64,000 nucleotides of DNA, taken from assembly GCF_009017415.1 (NCBI RefSeq), contig NC_092407.1, positions 2,666,001 through 2,730,000 of the forward strand. The letters are read 5' to 3'. A program made the position numbers and the translations under genes. How positions within the stretch are numbered: position 1 is the first letter of the stretch; every line of letters starts with the position of its first letter. Origin of the DNA: Aspergillus flavus. Its lineage: Eukaryota; Ascomycota; Eurotiomycetes; Eurotiales; Aspergillaceae. The notes beneath the pieces are model-generated. The model was not told the DNA's origin, did not search any database, and saw only the letters and a program-made list of their open reading frames with translations. Shown in pieces: positions 22,701 to 34,090 of the stretch.

Positions 22701-23249
22701 TGTCAGAGATATATTTCCTATTTAGGAAATTTTCTTAAATAGTCTAGAATCCTTCTAGAATATTACCTATCTAGAAGAAATTAGATAAAAAAATCCTAAC
22801 TAGACAATATTAAGCGACTATATCCTAATTAAGAAATATTAGACAAGTACTAAATTAGGAAATATTAAGCGAATTTCTAATTTAGTAAGCCTAAGCGAGC
22901 CCAATTCAATATAAAAAGCCACTCAATCCTCTACTAAATTAAGTCAATTTTTTCAAGCAGATCATCATCCAACTATCTAACTACCAGATATTAATTCATT
23001 CTTTTAATCTCTTCTATTCATACCTAACCTAGAGCTTTAACTACCTTAGCCCTAGTTACCTATCTTTATTATCTAATCTAGGGCTTAGATTGCCTAAGCC
23101 CTACCTACCTACCTAATCTAGGATTACTACTCAGTCAACCCTAGCTTTCCTCTGTGATTTAGTCATTCAATTTATTTATTCTATTCAGCTTTTCTATTCA
23201 TTCTAGCTAGCCCTAAGACTATTCCGCTTTAGGATTAGGGCAGCTGACA
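22701..23249 (+). repeat. Copia 5' LTR, 549 bp
   Basis: Starts TGTCAGAGATATATTTCC and ends GGCAGCTGACA. Differences from the 3' LTR are mainly C/T and G/A. It keeps more C and G than the 3' copy. Confidence 0.95.
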
Positions 23250-23265
23250 GTTATGAGCCTGGTTC
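23250..23265 (+). other. Copia primer-binding site (half initiator tRNA-Met)
   Basis: The bases right after the 5' LTR, GTTATGAGCCTGG, are complementary to the anticodon arm of initiator tRNA-Met (GGCTCATAAC). Drosophila copia uses such an internal tRNA-Met fragment as primer. Ten bases match the yeast tRNA recalled from memory. Confidence 0.6.
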
Positions 23266-24150
23266 AGCCCTACCTGAAACCTTAAATCAATAACGCCTTT
23301 ATCTTTCTATATTAATCAACCTTATATATATATATAATATATATATATATAAGTCTATTATCTTATATATTGATTGAACATATTAGATTCTTATATCGAT
23401 TTCTATATCGATTTTTATAATCTATCTTATTAATATTAATCTATTCTATCTATTAATTATCAATCTGACCTATATATATATAGATCTATATAGTCTATAT
23501 ATATATAGAACCACGTGACCATATCAACCGAATTAAAGGCCTCTATTCAACTTAGTCAGCCAAATGACTGGCTTCAATAGAGCCGATATATTAGATTAAT
23601 AGCTAAGGCCAAAGGGATCTAGGACTATATAGACCCCAGTTTACCTAAAGAACCAGCCCTACCTCACCACCCTACGAGACCTAGCCCTAACAATATTTAA
23701 TCTGGGGCTAGAACCCTAATTAATCTAAAACCATCGAATCAAAAGCTTTATAGAGATTCTATTAGGGACTTTAAAGCTAGGGCTAAGGAATATCAGGTGA
23801 TTTTAACCGGGGTTTCAACCCTATTATTAGTCATTATCAATTTAATATTATATAATAATAGACAGACAACCCTATCAACCAAATCACTCTATCAGATTCT
23901 AAGGATCTTATCTACTAAATTGGCCTCTACTAATAAATCTAGAAAATAGGATCTAATTAAATGATATACTAGACTTAGAGCTCCACCTACCAATTCTATA
24001 GAATCCCATATATTAGCATAGAAAAATCTATATATCAAAGCCCTAGGCCTAGAAATCTTTAAGATTTAGAACCCTATACGGCCTTTATTTAACTTCCTAG
24101 AATTGATTTTTAGTATCTTATCTATCTTTTCAGCCCTATAGCAAGATAAA

Positions 24151-24576
24151 TTGCTTAAAAAATCTAAAAATAATAATATTATACCGCCTTTCTACAAGAT
24201 GACTAAGCGATTTAGAGATTATACTAGACTAAATCAATCAAATCAGCCTAGGAATCCTAGATCTAAAATCGCTGCCGCAACCCTACAGGGCTTATCTAAT
24301 TCTAGCCCTATCAATTCAACCAATCAAAATAGTCAGATAGAGCAAAATTCTAGAAGTCCTACTTCTAGAAAATGGCTTTGCCCCTACTTATCTAATCCAG
24401 ATAGAGAAGATCATCTATTCAATAGATACCCTTATATTAATGATTCTATTAGGCCTAGTGGCTGGTCACCTAACCCAAAGACCCTAAATCGATTTGAATC
24501 AGCCTGCCTAAATCCTAGATTTAAAACTGCCTATGATTCAGCTATTAAAAAATTCAAAAAGACTAATTCAAGATAA
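24151..24576 (+). pseudogene. Copia gag C-terminal fragment
   Basis: A 141-codon open frame, basic and Asn/Ser/Pro rich, in the gag position just before the protease. The segment with CPYL and DREDHLFNRYPY could be a remnant of a zinc-knuckle-like region but lacks the normal Cys spacing. Upstream gag sequence (about 23560-24150) is readable but broken by stops, for example near 23950 and 24070. Confidence 0.5.
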
Positions 24577-24657
24577 CAAGGATTGGTAACCCTAACCACT
24601 ACCTTAACCAATTAAATCACCCTACTATTTAGATCTCTAGAATTAAATTTTAAAGAT

Positions 24658-24840
24658 CTATAGATATATAACACCGCCTCCAATAGTCATATTTACAATA
24701 ATTTTAGTAAATTTATAGATTTTAGGTCTAAATCTACTAAAATCTATATAGAAAACACCAATACTAAAATCCTAGAATATAGTACTATTTTCATAGAGCC
24801 TACTATTCCTATAAAAAAATAATTAATTTTAAGCTTCTAA
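24658..24840 (+). pseudogene. Copia protease fragment
   Basis: The plus frame reads IYNTASNSHIYNNFSKF after a TAG stop, matching the W-I-x-D-T/S-G-A-S-x-H protease start with substitutions, then a beta-strand-like IFIEPTIPIKK. The catalytic Asp position reads Asn, consistent with a G to A change. Confidence 0.55.
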
Positions 24841-25083
24841 ATTACGCCTACATACCTAACTTCTATTTAAATATAATTTCTACCTCGAAAAATAGAAAGA
24901 ATAGTCTATTCTATAATTCTAGGGCTTCAAGGCTTGAAACCCTAGATAATAGACCTATATATCACGTAAATAATTAGGAAGACATCTCTCTAATCAAATA
25001 GACATTACCTAATTAATTATATAACTTAAAAAGTCCTAATTCATCGATTAAATCATATATATCTAGGACCTCTATAGATCCTA

Positions 25084-25436
25084 GTGATTTTGAGCCTATT
25101 AAGACATCTAATATACCTAGGGCAGACCCCCCTAGGCCCAATCCTTCTAGAGCCGATTTCCCTAGAAATAACAATTTACCTAGGCCTGATTCGCCTAGGA
25201 ACCCCGATTCGCCTAGGGTATCTAACTGCCCTAAGGCACCCGAACTATATAGGAAGAACTACCCATCAGGAGGACCAAATAATCTATATAAAAATAATTC
25301 TAGGGACCCTCAGGCCTCTAGACCCCCTGAGGGCCCTAAGGCTCCTCAGGCTAATAAATCTGAAATAGGTAAAAATGATCATTTAGAGCATAATTTTAAA
25401 AGTTTTTATTTAGATAATCAGGCACCTACCACTTTT
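25084..25436 (+). pseudogene. Proline/arginine-rich linker between copia protease and integrase
   Basis: The frame in register with the pol reading codes a low-complexity stretch with repeated P-R-x-x-S/N-P-R units (ADPPRPNP, RPDSPRNPDSPR). It ends where the gypsy is inserted (25437) and resumes at 29573. The longest ORF printed in another frame here is Leu-rich only because of the repeat and is not the coding frame. Confidence 0.5.
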
Positions 25437-25757
25437 TGTCATAGAAATGATAATAATCATACAAGGTGACTGTACAGTATACCCTGTCCCAGGTGTATAG
25501 ACATCCCGGTGGCCGAATGGCGTCTTCGGTGTCTATATCCGTCATCTTTCTAATGATGTATAGTGGCCCTGTTAGGAGGATTGATCATTGTATACAGAGA
25601 ATCTTAGGGATTCTTGGCTATAAATTAATACTGGAGTTATTAGTAGAAAATTAAGAATCAGTCTTCTGTCTCTAGTATCTACTGCCTAGTGCTTTGCCCA
25701 CGTATCCTTATCTAGTTGACAGGTCCTCTACCCTGACTAGTAGATATTCCTCTGACA
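25437..25757 (+). repeat. Gypsy copy 1 5' LTR, best-preserved copy of the family
   Basis: Begins TGTCATAGAA and ends CCTCTGACA. It keeps GC-rich parts (CCCGGTGGCCGAATGGCG) that are AT in the other three copies, so it approximates the pre-RIP sequence. Confidence 0.93.
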
Positions 25758-25904
25758 ATTCTGATTCTTCTTTTCAACTACCTAAGGATGTCGTTGGCAT
25801 TATCATCCCGATCATCTGACGGAGATATTTCTTCACCCCCAAGAACCCCAGACGAAAATGGAGCCTACCATCTTGTAGCGATCTGGTCACGAAAATTCAG
25901 CGGA

Positions 25905-26170
25905 GCGGAGTTGAATTATAGCACCCCCGACTAAGAACTATACGCTATTGTCTATTCGTTTAAGTATTAGCGATAATATCTTAAAGATTTAGTATATACT
26001 ATTGAAGTTTTTATTAACTATTTAAATTTATAGGCCTTTATAAAATAAATTAAGCTAAATAGACGTCAAGCGCGATGGCTTATATTTTTAATCTCCTTTA
26101 ATTTTATAATTAAATATTGGACTAGAAAATTAAACCCGGCTAATAGATCTTTCTAGAAATTAGAGAAAAT
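25905..26170 (+). pseudogene. Gypsy copy 1 RNase H fragment
   Basis: The plus frame reads ELNYSTPD, stop, ELYAIVYSFKY and further on SSAMAYIFNLL, matching the LNYS..D.ELLAIV and RQARW..FLS patterns of Ty3/gypsy RNase H and its connection. Stops are TAG/TAA. Downstream to 29246 integrase should follow but is too AT-rich to read. Confidence 0.65.
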
Positions 26171-29100
26171 CTTGGAATATACTCTAGATATAGAGTTAAT
26201 ATTATTATTTATACAGCGATTTACTAGTGTAGAATTCTTATAGATTAAAGATTTATTATAAAAGAAAATCCAGTTTAAACCTAGTAAGACGTTTTTATAG
26301 AAGAGTTCTAAGCTTAATATCTATATAGTAATAAGCTCTCGAGATTATAGAGTTAATATAGAAATAGTTGACTAGGCTATCTAGAAAAAGTTAAATCAAG
26401 ATTAATTTATTTCTAGATCTCAAGTACAATATACTTATATCTTTAAGAAAATATATATTACTAAGATCTAAGAAAATTTAAAAGATCTTATAAAGTAGAT
26501 ATAGTCTAAAGATCTAAAGATTTAATAGTAAAAGGCCACTATAGAGTAAAGATTTATAAAAAATAAGGATTAGAGCGTTGTCTTTAATAGACTAGTTAAA
26601 TTTAAAAATTAACTGTATATTTTTTTAAGAAAAAATTTATAATAGATTTTAATTAATCTATATTATAATAATTCTTTTATAGACTATTTTAAAAAAAATT
26701 GTATAGAAATTCTATTTAAATATAAGTTTTATTAAATAAATCTTTAATAAAATATTATAGATTATATAGTGGGATATCTAGTATATTAAGAAATAGTAGC
26801 TCTAAAATATTATTTTTATAGAACTTTAGAATTACTATTAATTCTATTTAAACTTTTTATAGAACTATTAATAGACTTTATAATAGAGTTACTAGAAACA
26901 ATATTTAAAAATAAAATTATTAATTTAATATAAATAGTAGTTAATTAATTTTTTAAATAGTTATTATTCTTTTTTATTTTAATAATAATTAATATAGTAA
27001 AACTTGCTAAATTATTTTATAATTATATAGAATTATAATTTAGACTACTAAATAGTATTATATCTAATAGAGAACTAATCTTTACTAGTAAATTCTAGTT
27101 AAATCTTTATTATTTTAGCTATATAAAATTTAGATTATTAATAGTATTCTATCTATAAATTAATAGTTAAACGAAATATATAAACTAAATATTAAAATAT
27201 TATTTTAGATATTTTACTAATAAAAAGTAAATAAATTAGCTAAATCTATTTTTAATAATAGAATTTATATATAATAATATTTAAAATATAACTACTAAAC
27301 TATTACTATTTTAAGTTCTACTTAACTATTTACTAAATTTCTAATTATATATTAAGAATAATACTTTTTTAAAGAAGATTCTAGTAATATAATACCGCAT
27401 TAAAAAATTAATAAAAATTTATAAAAATTTAATAGAATACTAGTAAAATATAATAGAATCTTAAAAAAAATATTTTAATAAATATTATTAAATAAAATTA
27501 TTTAAATAAGATAATCTTATATAGTTATTAACTTAAAATATTAAATTAAAAGTCTTAGTTTAGAAACTAGTACTAAAATATATTAAACTATTTTAAATAC
27601 TAAATACTATAGAAAAATAAATATATCGACTTAATTTATTTAATAAATATAATTAAATTTATAATATATTCTATATCTTATTACTAGAACTATAGACGCT
27701 ATATTATTAAAATAATATTAATCTATTATTAATACTCAATTTTAATAATAATAATAAATAAAAAATAAAAGAAATTAAAAAAAAGTAAATCTTTAAGAAA
27801 GAAACCCAATATTTAGTAAAATAGATAAAATAGCTATTAAAATATAATTAATAGATTTCTAAAAAAAATATAGTAAATATAAAAGAAAAAATCTATAATT
27901 TTAAATAAAAAAATTAATAATATATTTAAAAATCAACGCGATATTAATATAGCTATAGTAAATATTTAATAAATAAATAATAATTATAAAAAAATATATT
28001 AACTCTACACGCGCTAAAAAATTTTATTATTAATTAAAATATAAAAAGTCTACTAATCTATTCTAGAATTACTATTAAAATAGAAAGATAAAAGTGCTAA
28101 AATATTAATTAATTATTATATTAAATTACTATAAAAATAATAGAAAAAATATTAAATATAGTATTTTAATATTTTTACTAATCTCTCTCTATATTTTTCT
28201 AATTAAAATATTTATAAACTACTTATTTTATATAATAGATAAAATTTTAAATAGCTATCTATTAAAATATATAACTAGCGTTAAATTTTTTAAACTAAAA
28301 TTAATAATCTTTTATATATTGTCTATAAGCTCTTATATTATTTTAAAAAAATAGTAAATTTAACTATTATTTAAAAGTATTAATATAACGGCTTATACTC
28401 TTATAATAATTAATAATAATTTATTATAGAATTATTAAAAAAAAAGTTCTAAATTAACTTATTAATATATATTTTAAGCTTTTTAGTTTTTTTAATAGTT
28501 AAATAAAATTTCTTTTAATAAATTAACTTTATTTTATTAAAAATATAGTATAATATAATATAAACTTAAATAACTAATTTCTATATCTCTAAGCTAAATA
28601 TAATTTATTTTTTATTCTTATTCTAGAAAATAGTTTTTATTTATTTTAGTATATAATATAAATTATATATATTATCTAGTATATTTTAAAAAGTCTTTAT
28701 AAATTAGTAATAAGTAGTATACTAGATAAAGAAATATATCTAGTTATAATTAGTATTTTAGCTACTATATTATCTATATAATATTAACGCTATACTATTA
28801 AATTTATAATTAATTATAAATAATTTATTCTCTCCGCGCTCTCTATTTTTAATAGTAGTTCTTAAATAATATAGATACTATAAAATAGAGAAAATAACTA
28901 AAATATTGATAATTTTTTTATAGCGAGATATAATAATATTAATAAAAAAACGTAAAGAAGTAACTAGATTTAAAATATAAAAAAAAAAAAGGCTTATAAT
29001 ACGTAGAAAAGATATTATAGAATAAAGAAAAATAAAATATAGAAATAGTAGAAAAAAGCTTATCTAATATTTTATTAATATTAATATTATTATCGTGGAT

Positions 29101-29246
29101 AACTATTATTTACTTAATAATAATTTACGTGGAATTAATATTTTTATATAAAATATCCAACGCGCTTTTAAGACATTAATTACTTAATATAAACAATATA
29201 TTAATTGCTATCTAGAGACAGTTAGTCTAGAAAAAAAAAATATAAT

Positions 29247-29567
29247 TATTATAGAAATAATAATAATTATATAAGATAACTATATAATATATTCTATTTT
29301 AAATATATAAATATTTCGATGGCTAAACAATATTTTTAGTATCTATATCTATTATCTTTCTAATAATATATAGTAGCCCTGTTAGAAGAATTAATTATTA
29401 TATATAGAGAATCTTAGAGGTCCTCGACTATAAATTAATACTGGAGTTATTAATAGAAAATTAAGAATCAGTCTTCTGTCTCTAGTATCTACTGCCTAGT
29501 GCTTCGTCCACGTATCCTTATCTAGTTGACAGGTCCTCTACCCTGACTAGTAGATATTCCTCTGACA
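29247..29567 (+). repeat. Gypsy copy 1 3' LTR
   Basis: Same 321-bp length as the 5' LTR. The first two thirds carry many transitions; the last ~110 bp are nearly identical to the 5' LTR. Confidence 0.92.
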
Positions 29568-29572
29568 CTTTT

Positions 29573-30600
29573 ATTGAATATCTAGATAGAAATCTAGATA
29601 TAGAGCTTAAATACTTGAGCCCTAATTTATAGAAAGAAACCATAGATTCTATAGTAGATTACCTACCTAGAACCAATATAGGGTCTAGATCATCTAGCCC
29701 TAATTCAATAAAAATGACCATGGCAGTATATTCAAAAATTCCAAAAATTTCTCAGATATCATCCTTTTTATAGCACCAAAGATTAGGGTATCTAGATAAA
29801 GAAGCCCTAAGTTACCTAACTAAATCAAGTCTAAATACTAGAATATTAAATCCTAAAAAAAATAAATTTCAACTTTACCCTATATATCAGATATCTAATT
29901 CAAAAAGACAGATATCTAGATGGCCAATTAATATAGAGCAAATCCCATTCAAAACCCTACATTAGGACCTGATTTATATAAAAAAGGGCCTAAATAGAAT
30001 ATAATATATAAACCATATATATTGCCCCTATTCAAAATTTTATTTAGGGCAAACCCTAAAATCTAAATTAGAAATTTCTAATTCGCTGATTAAAATAATT
30101 AATTTTATCAAAAATTTCTATAGCTCTAGATCTAAAAGATTCTATTCAGATAATAATAGAAATCTAGTTAATTTCTATAAATTTTGCAAAGGCCTAGGAA
30201 TTGAAATAATTACCAGCCCTATAGAGCAACCTAAATAAAACCCTTATTCAAAAAGAACTAAAGCCCTAATTATCTCAAAAACCCGCCTATTATTGGCTAA
30301 TTCAGACATTCCAATTTTTCTATGGCCTGAGGCAGCCAATTCAGCGATATATATATTAAATTAATCATCTACTAGATCTATTCAATGGAAATCGCCGCAT
30401 AAAGTTCTATATAAAGCTCTAAAAAATGGCCCTAGTTATATAGAACCGAAACCTGACTTTTCTAATCTAAAAAGATATGGTTCTAGGGCTTACACACAGA
30501 TTACTAAGATAGCTAGATTAGATAAGCTCAAACCCAGGGCTTTAATTGGCTATCTAGTAGGGTATATAGCCCTAAATATATAGTAAATATAGCTTCCTCA
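29573..30600 (+). pseudogene. Copia GAG-pre-integrase and integrase core, RIP-mutated
   Basis: After the nested gypsy the pol frame resumes. HQRLGYLDKEALSYLTKSSL (from 29774) is the pre-integrase motif, preceded by a TAG where a Trp is expected. The integrase core follows, with SLIKIINFIKNFYSS, then YSDNNRNLVNFYKFCKGLGI, where the second catalytic Asp and the Asn-rich DN motif can be seen. Later come FLWPEAANSAIYILN and the chromosomal-targeting-side motif LDKLKPRALIGYLVGY. Several TAG codons replace Gln or Trp codons. Confidence 0.8.
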
Positions 30601-30925
30601 GCAGAAAAAGATCATATCTACAAGAGATTATATTTTTGATGAATCTTATATATATGGCTAAGATTCAGATAGTTATATAAAAAATCTATATGACGAATTA
30701 GAGCAAGATCTATCTAAAACCCTAAATTAGAAAGAACTAGATCTAATTTTAGATCTAGTAGAGCAAGACCCTACTTTATATGATCAATCAGACGATTTAG
30801 ATCTAGATAATGATCTAGATCTAGATTATGAAAATGAAAATAATCAAGATAATAAAATTCTAGATAATCTACCATCTACACCGCCTACTAGAGACCCTTC
30901 GCCTAGTTCTAGAGGACCTAGTAAA

Positions 30926-31282
30926 ATGTCTACTAGGTTATCTACCTCTATAATTAGGGACTCATCTAGGGCCCCTACACTAATAGTTCTAATTAATAAT
31001 AGAAATTTCAATAAAGCAGATTTCTATAGATCAGAATCTTTAGAACTAGGCCTAAAAAGGCCTAGATCTGAGTCACCTGATAACCCAAACCCTAGACCTC
31101 AGCAGGTTTCTAGGAATTTTTTAATAAAAAAGACTGATTTAGAGCCATTTTTATATGTCTTTTCATCAAAAATTAGAGTAAATTCAGACAAAAGCCCTAA
31201 TAAAAGGCATTCTAAAAATAACCTACCTCCAGAACCAATTAATTGGTCCGAAATACTTAAATTTGAATTTAGGTCTAAATAG
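30926..31282 (+). pseudogene. Copia integrase C-terminal / linker segment
   Basis: A 118-codon open stretch between integrase and reverse transcriptase, Ser/Pro/Arg rich (LKRPRSESPDNPNPRPQQ). This corresponds to the variable C-terminal part of copia integrases. It ends at a TAG that is probably mutated from a Gln codon, since RT sequence continues in frame. Confidence 0.55.
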
Positions 31283-32240
31283 CTATTGGCTGTAGAAAAG
31301 GAATATAAACAGCTTATTCAAATAAATATATGGATCCCTATATCAATTAAAAAAATTAATTAAAATCGATTCAAAATACTGCCACTAAAATAAATATTTA
31401 AATATAAATACAATTCTAGTAGTTTTCTACTAGATTTTAAAACAAGGATCTGCGTCAGGGGCGATCTGCAGCCTCCTGATTAGCTAAAAACTAGGGCTCT
31501 AACCCTAGCTTCTAGAATCTTTAGAACTATTTTAGCCCTAATTGCCGCTTTTAACCTAGAGACTATCCAATTAGATACAGTAAATACATTTTTAAATAGC
31601 CATATTAATAAAACTATATATATTTCTCAGCCGCCTGGATATAGGCCTAAAAATAAAGCCCTAAAATTAAATAGAGCCTTATATAGTCTAAGGCAGTCAC
31701 TATTTTTATAGTAGAAAGAAATAAAGCAAATCTTAGAAACCCTAGGGCTTAACCCTATTCCTGAGGACCCCTGCCTATATTCAAATAATCATTTAATTCT
31801 AATAATATATATAGATAATATAATCATTGTATATTATCAGAAAAATCATAAAAAAATAATCGATTTTAAAAATTAATTATTAAATATCTATTAAATAAAG
31901 AATCTAGATCAAATGACTAGATTTATTAATATAAGGATTATTAGGGACCGCTCTAATAGAAAACTCTGGATTTCTTAAGTAGATTATATTAATAAAATTA
32001 CTCACCGCTTTTATTTAACCAATCAAAAAACGTCTAAAATCCTCTTACCGGCAGAAAAATTGGGGTTATTTGACCAATTCTATAGGGCTTCAGCCCTATA
32101 TATTCATAAATATTAGCAAAAAAATAGATCAATTTTATATATATCTATTATATCTAGGCCTAATATTGCAAAGGCCTGCCAGATCCTTTCAAAAAGTCTA
32201 TTAAATCCTATTTCTAGGTATATAGCAGCTACAAACCATA
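31280..32240 (+). pseudogene. Copia reverse transcriptase (RVT_2), RIP-mutated
   Basis: Readable motifs in order are LLAVEKEYKQLIQINIW, TLASRIFRTILALIAAFNLE, TIQLDTVNTFLNSHINKTIY, ISQPPGYRP, LNRALYSLRQS and the active-site region ILIIYIDNIIIV, where the family has Y-V/L-D-D. The second Asp reads Asn, as expected from a G to A change, so the enzyme would be dead. TAG stops interrupt the frame repeatedly. Confidence 0.85.
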
Positions 32241-32339
32241 TGATTTTATATCTATATGGAACCCAATATTTATCTATAGAATTTTCAGGGCCTAGTCCTA
32301 ATTCTATAGATCCTGACCAATCAAATCTAGCTAGGGCAC

Positions 32340-32850
32340 CGAGCCCTAGCCCTAACCCTAGCCCCATTTTTTCTATGGCTAGTGATGCCGCCTTTACAGA
32401 TCATTCAGATAAAAAGAGCTCTGAAGGCTATATCTGCAAACTATATAGTGGCCCTATTAATTGGTTAGCTAGAAAGCAAAAAACGGTTGCCTTATCAACT
32501 ACTAAAACCAAATTATTAGCCCTAACTAGCGCTAGTAGACAATTTCTATAGTGGAAACGCCTATTTAGAGCTTTAGGATTCTGCCCTAATCAAAAGATCT
32601 ATATAGAATATGATAATAAGCAGACCATTCAGCTACTTATAAATGATCATTCTATATATAGATCTAAGCTGAAACATATCGATATTCAAAACCATTGGCT
32701 TAGACAGGAAATTAGAGCTAAAAATATCGATATTATATGGAAACCAACCAATCAAATGGCTGCAGATAATTTAACTAAAAATCTGCCTAGTTAAAAACAC
32801 CAGATTTTTCTAAATCATCTAAATATAACCGATATATCTGATTAATTCAA
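32340..32850 (+). pseudogene. Copia RNase H
   Basis: Clear copia-type RNase H: MASDAAFTDHSDKKSSEGY, SGPINWLARKQKTVALSTT, IYIEYDNKQTIQLL, KHIDIQNHWLRQEI and WKPTNQMAADNLTKNLPS. One TAG interrupts the frame near 32549. The best-preserved part of the element. Confidence 0.88.
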
Positions 32851-33093
32851 TTAGATTAATTCTATTTAGAGCTCTAGATTAAATAGCCCTATTTTCAATT
32901 CATCTATTTTATCAATTTTTAGGGCCTAAATTGAATTTGCCCTATTTCAATCTATTTGATTCTCTATATTCAACCGATTTTTATCGATTTTCCTACCGAT
33001 TTTAAGCCGATTTTTATATCAATTTTCTATATAACCTACCTACCAATTTCTATACAGATTTAATATCTATTTTTAAATCTAAAAATAGATATT

Positions 33094-33109
33094 TAAATCT
33101 GGGGGGGTG
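33094..33109 (+). other. Copia polypurine/G tract
   Basis: A run of seven G (GGGGGGGTG) lies directly before the 3' LTR, where the plus-strand primer is made. Its survival in AT-rich DNA is notable. Confidence 0.65.
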
Positions 33110-33658
33110 TGTCAGAGATATATTTCCTATTTAGGAAATTTTCTTAAATAGTCTAGAATCCTTCTAGAATATTATCTATCTAGAAGAAATTAAATAAAAA
33201 AATCTTAACTAGACAATATTAAGCAATTATATTCTAATTAGAAAATATTAGGCGAGTACTAAATTAGGAAATATTAAGCGAATTTCTAATTTAATAAATC
33301 TAAGTAAACCCAATTCAATATAAAAAGCCACTCAATCCCCTACTAAATTAAGTTAATTTTTTCAAACAGATCATCATCCAACTATCTAACTATTAGATAT
33401 TAATTTATTCTTTTAATCTCTTCTATTTATATCTAACCTAGGGCTTTAACTATCTTAGCCCTAGTTGCCTATCTTTATTATCTAATCTAGAGCTTAGATT
33501 GCCTAAGCCCTACCTGCCTACCTAATCTAGGGTTACTACTTAGTTAATCCTAGCTTTCCTCTATAATTTAGTCATTCAATTCATTCATTCTATTCAGCTT
33601 TTCTATTTATTCTAGCTAGCCCTAAGACTATTCCGCTTTAGGATTAGGGCAGCTGACA
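33110..33658 (+). repeat. Copia 3' LTR, 549 bp
   Basis: Same ends and same length as 22701-23249; followed directly by the CTTAT duplication. Confidence 0.95.
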
Positions 33659-33663
33659 CTTAT

Positions 33664-34090
33664 TTAATATATTAGATCTAGTAATTATTTTAGTAGTAGT
33701 AATTAAATCTATTATAAATCTAGTTTTATTAAAATTATAGATATTAAATAAAACTATACTATATTTTTAAATAGTTTTATTTATTTATTAAAATTAGATA
33801 TTTAAAATCTTTAAATCTTTTATTTTAATATATTAATAGTTATAATAGTATATAAAGTAGATTTTAAGCTTAGATATATATTTAATAAAGTTAAATATTT
33901 AATTTATTTTTATAGTAATAGAGAAAGATATAATATTATATTTTAAAAATAGACTATTAACTATTTTTTCTATATATATAGATTAAAAAGATATTTTATA
34001 TAGATTTAATAATAGAATCTATTTTTTAAGTAATTTTTTTTTATTAATAGTTAATTTATAATTATTTATATATAAATCTAATTAAAATAT
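33664..34090 (-). pseudogene. Pogo transposase second DNA-binding segment, RIP-decayed
   Basis: Continuation of the transposase between the gypsy and copia insertions. Near 34000-34060 the minus strand reads a pattern like KLTINKKKLL followed by ILLLNLYRISF. It corresponds to the LT..EE..LV.WIL.LD.RG.PPR block of pogo transposases, with several sense codons turned to stops. The match is by eye and partial. Confidence 0.55.

Larger units (their letters stand above)
25437..29567 (+). mobile_element. Ty3/gypsy element copy 1 (internally deleted), inserted in the copia element
   Basis: 321-bp LTRs at 25437-25757 and 29247-29567, flanked by the duplication CTTTT (25432-25436 and 29568-29572). The insert splits the copia pol frame. 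Compared with copy 2 the internal region is about 2.6 kb shorter (3489 against 6107 bp). The leader is followed directly by RNase H-like sequence near 25880, so gag, protease and most of RT are absent. The 5' LTR and leader to about 25930 are almost untouched by RIP, the middle and 3' half are strongly AT-shifted. Confidence 0.93.
22701..33658 (+). mobile_element. Ty1/copia LTR retrotransposon, RIP-mutated, interrupted by a gypsy element
   Basis: Identical-length 549-bp LTRs (TG...CA) at 22701-23249 and 33110-33658 are flanked by the 5-bp duplication CTTAT (22696-22700 and 33659-33663). Without the nested gypsy (25437-29567 plus CTTTT) the element is about 6.8 kb. Domain order on the plus strand is gag, protease, integrase, reverse transcriptase, RNase H, which defines the copia superfamily. 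It carries a primer-binding site just after the 5' LTR and a purine/G tract just before the 3' LTR. Its frames are still readable over long stretches with mostly TAG stops, so it is less RIP-damaged than the gypsy at 34091. Confidence 0.95.

Noticed and set aside
25084..25368. Leu-rich 94-codon frame in the copia element
   Set aside because: Wrong frame: the pol-register frame reads the Pro/Arg linker and continues past the gypsy insertion.
32335..32366. Telomere-like CCCTAA/CCCTAG repeats
   Set aside because: They fall in the copia pol frame and code a Ser-Pro/Asn-Pro repeat; the unit length varies and there is no long tandem array.
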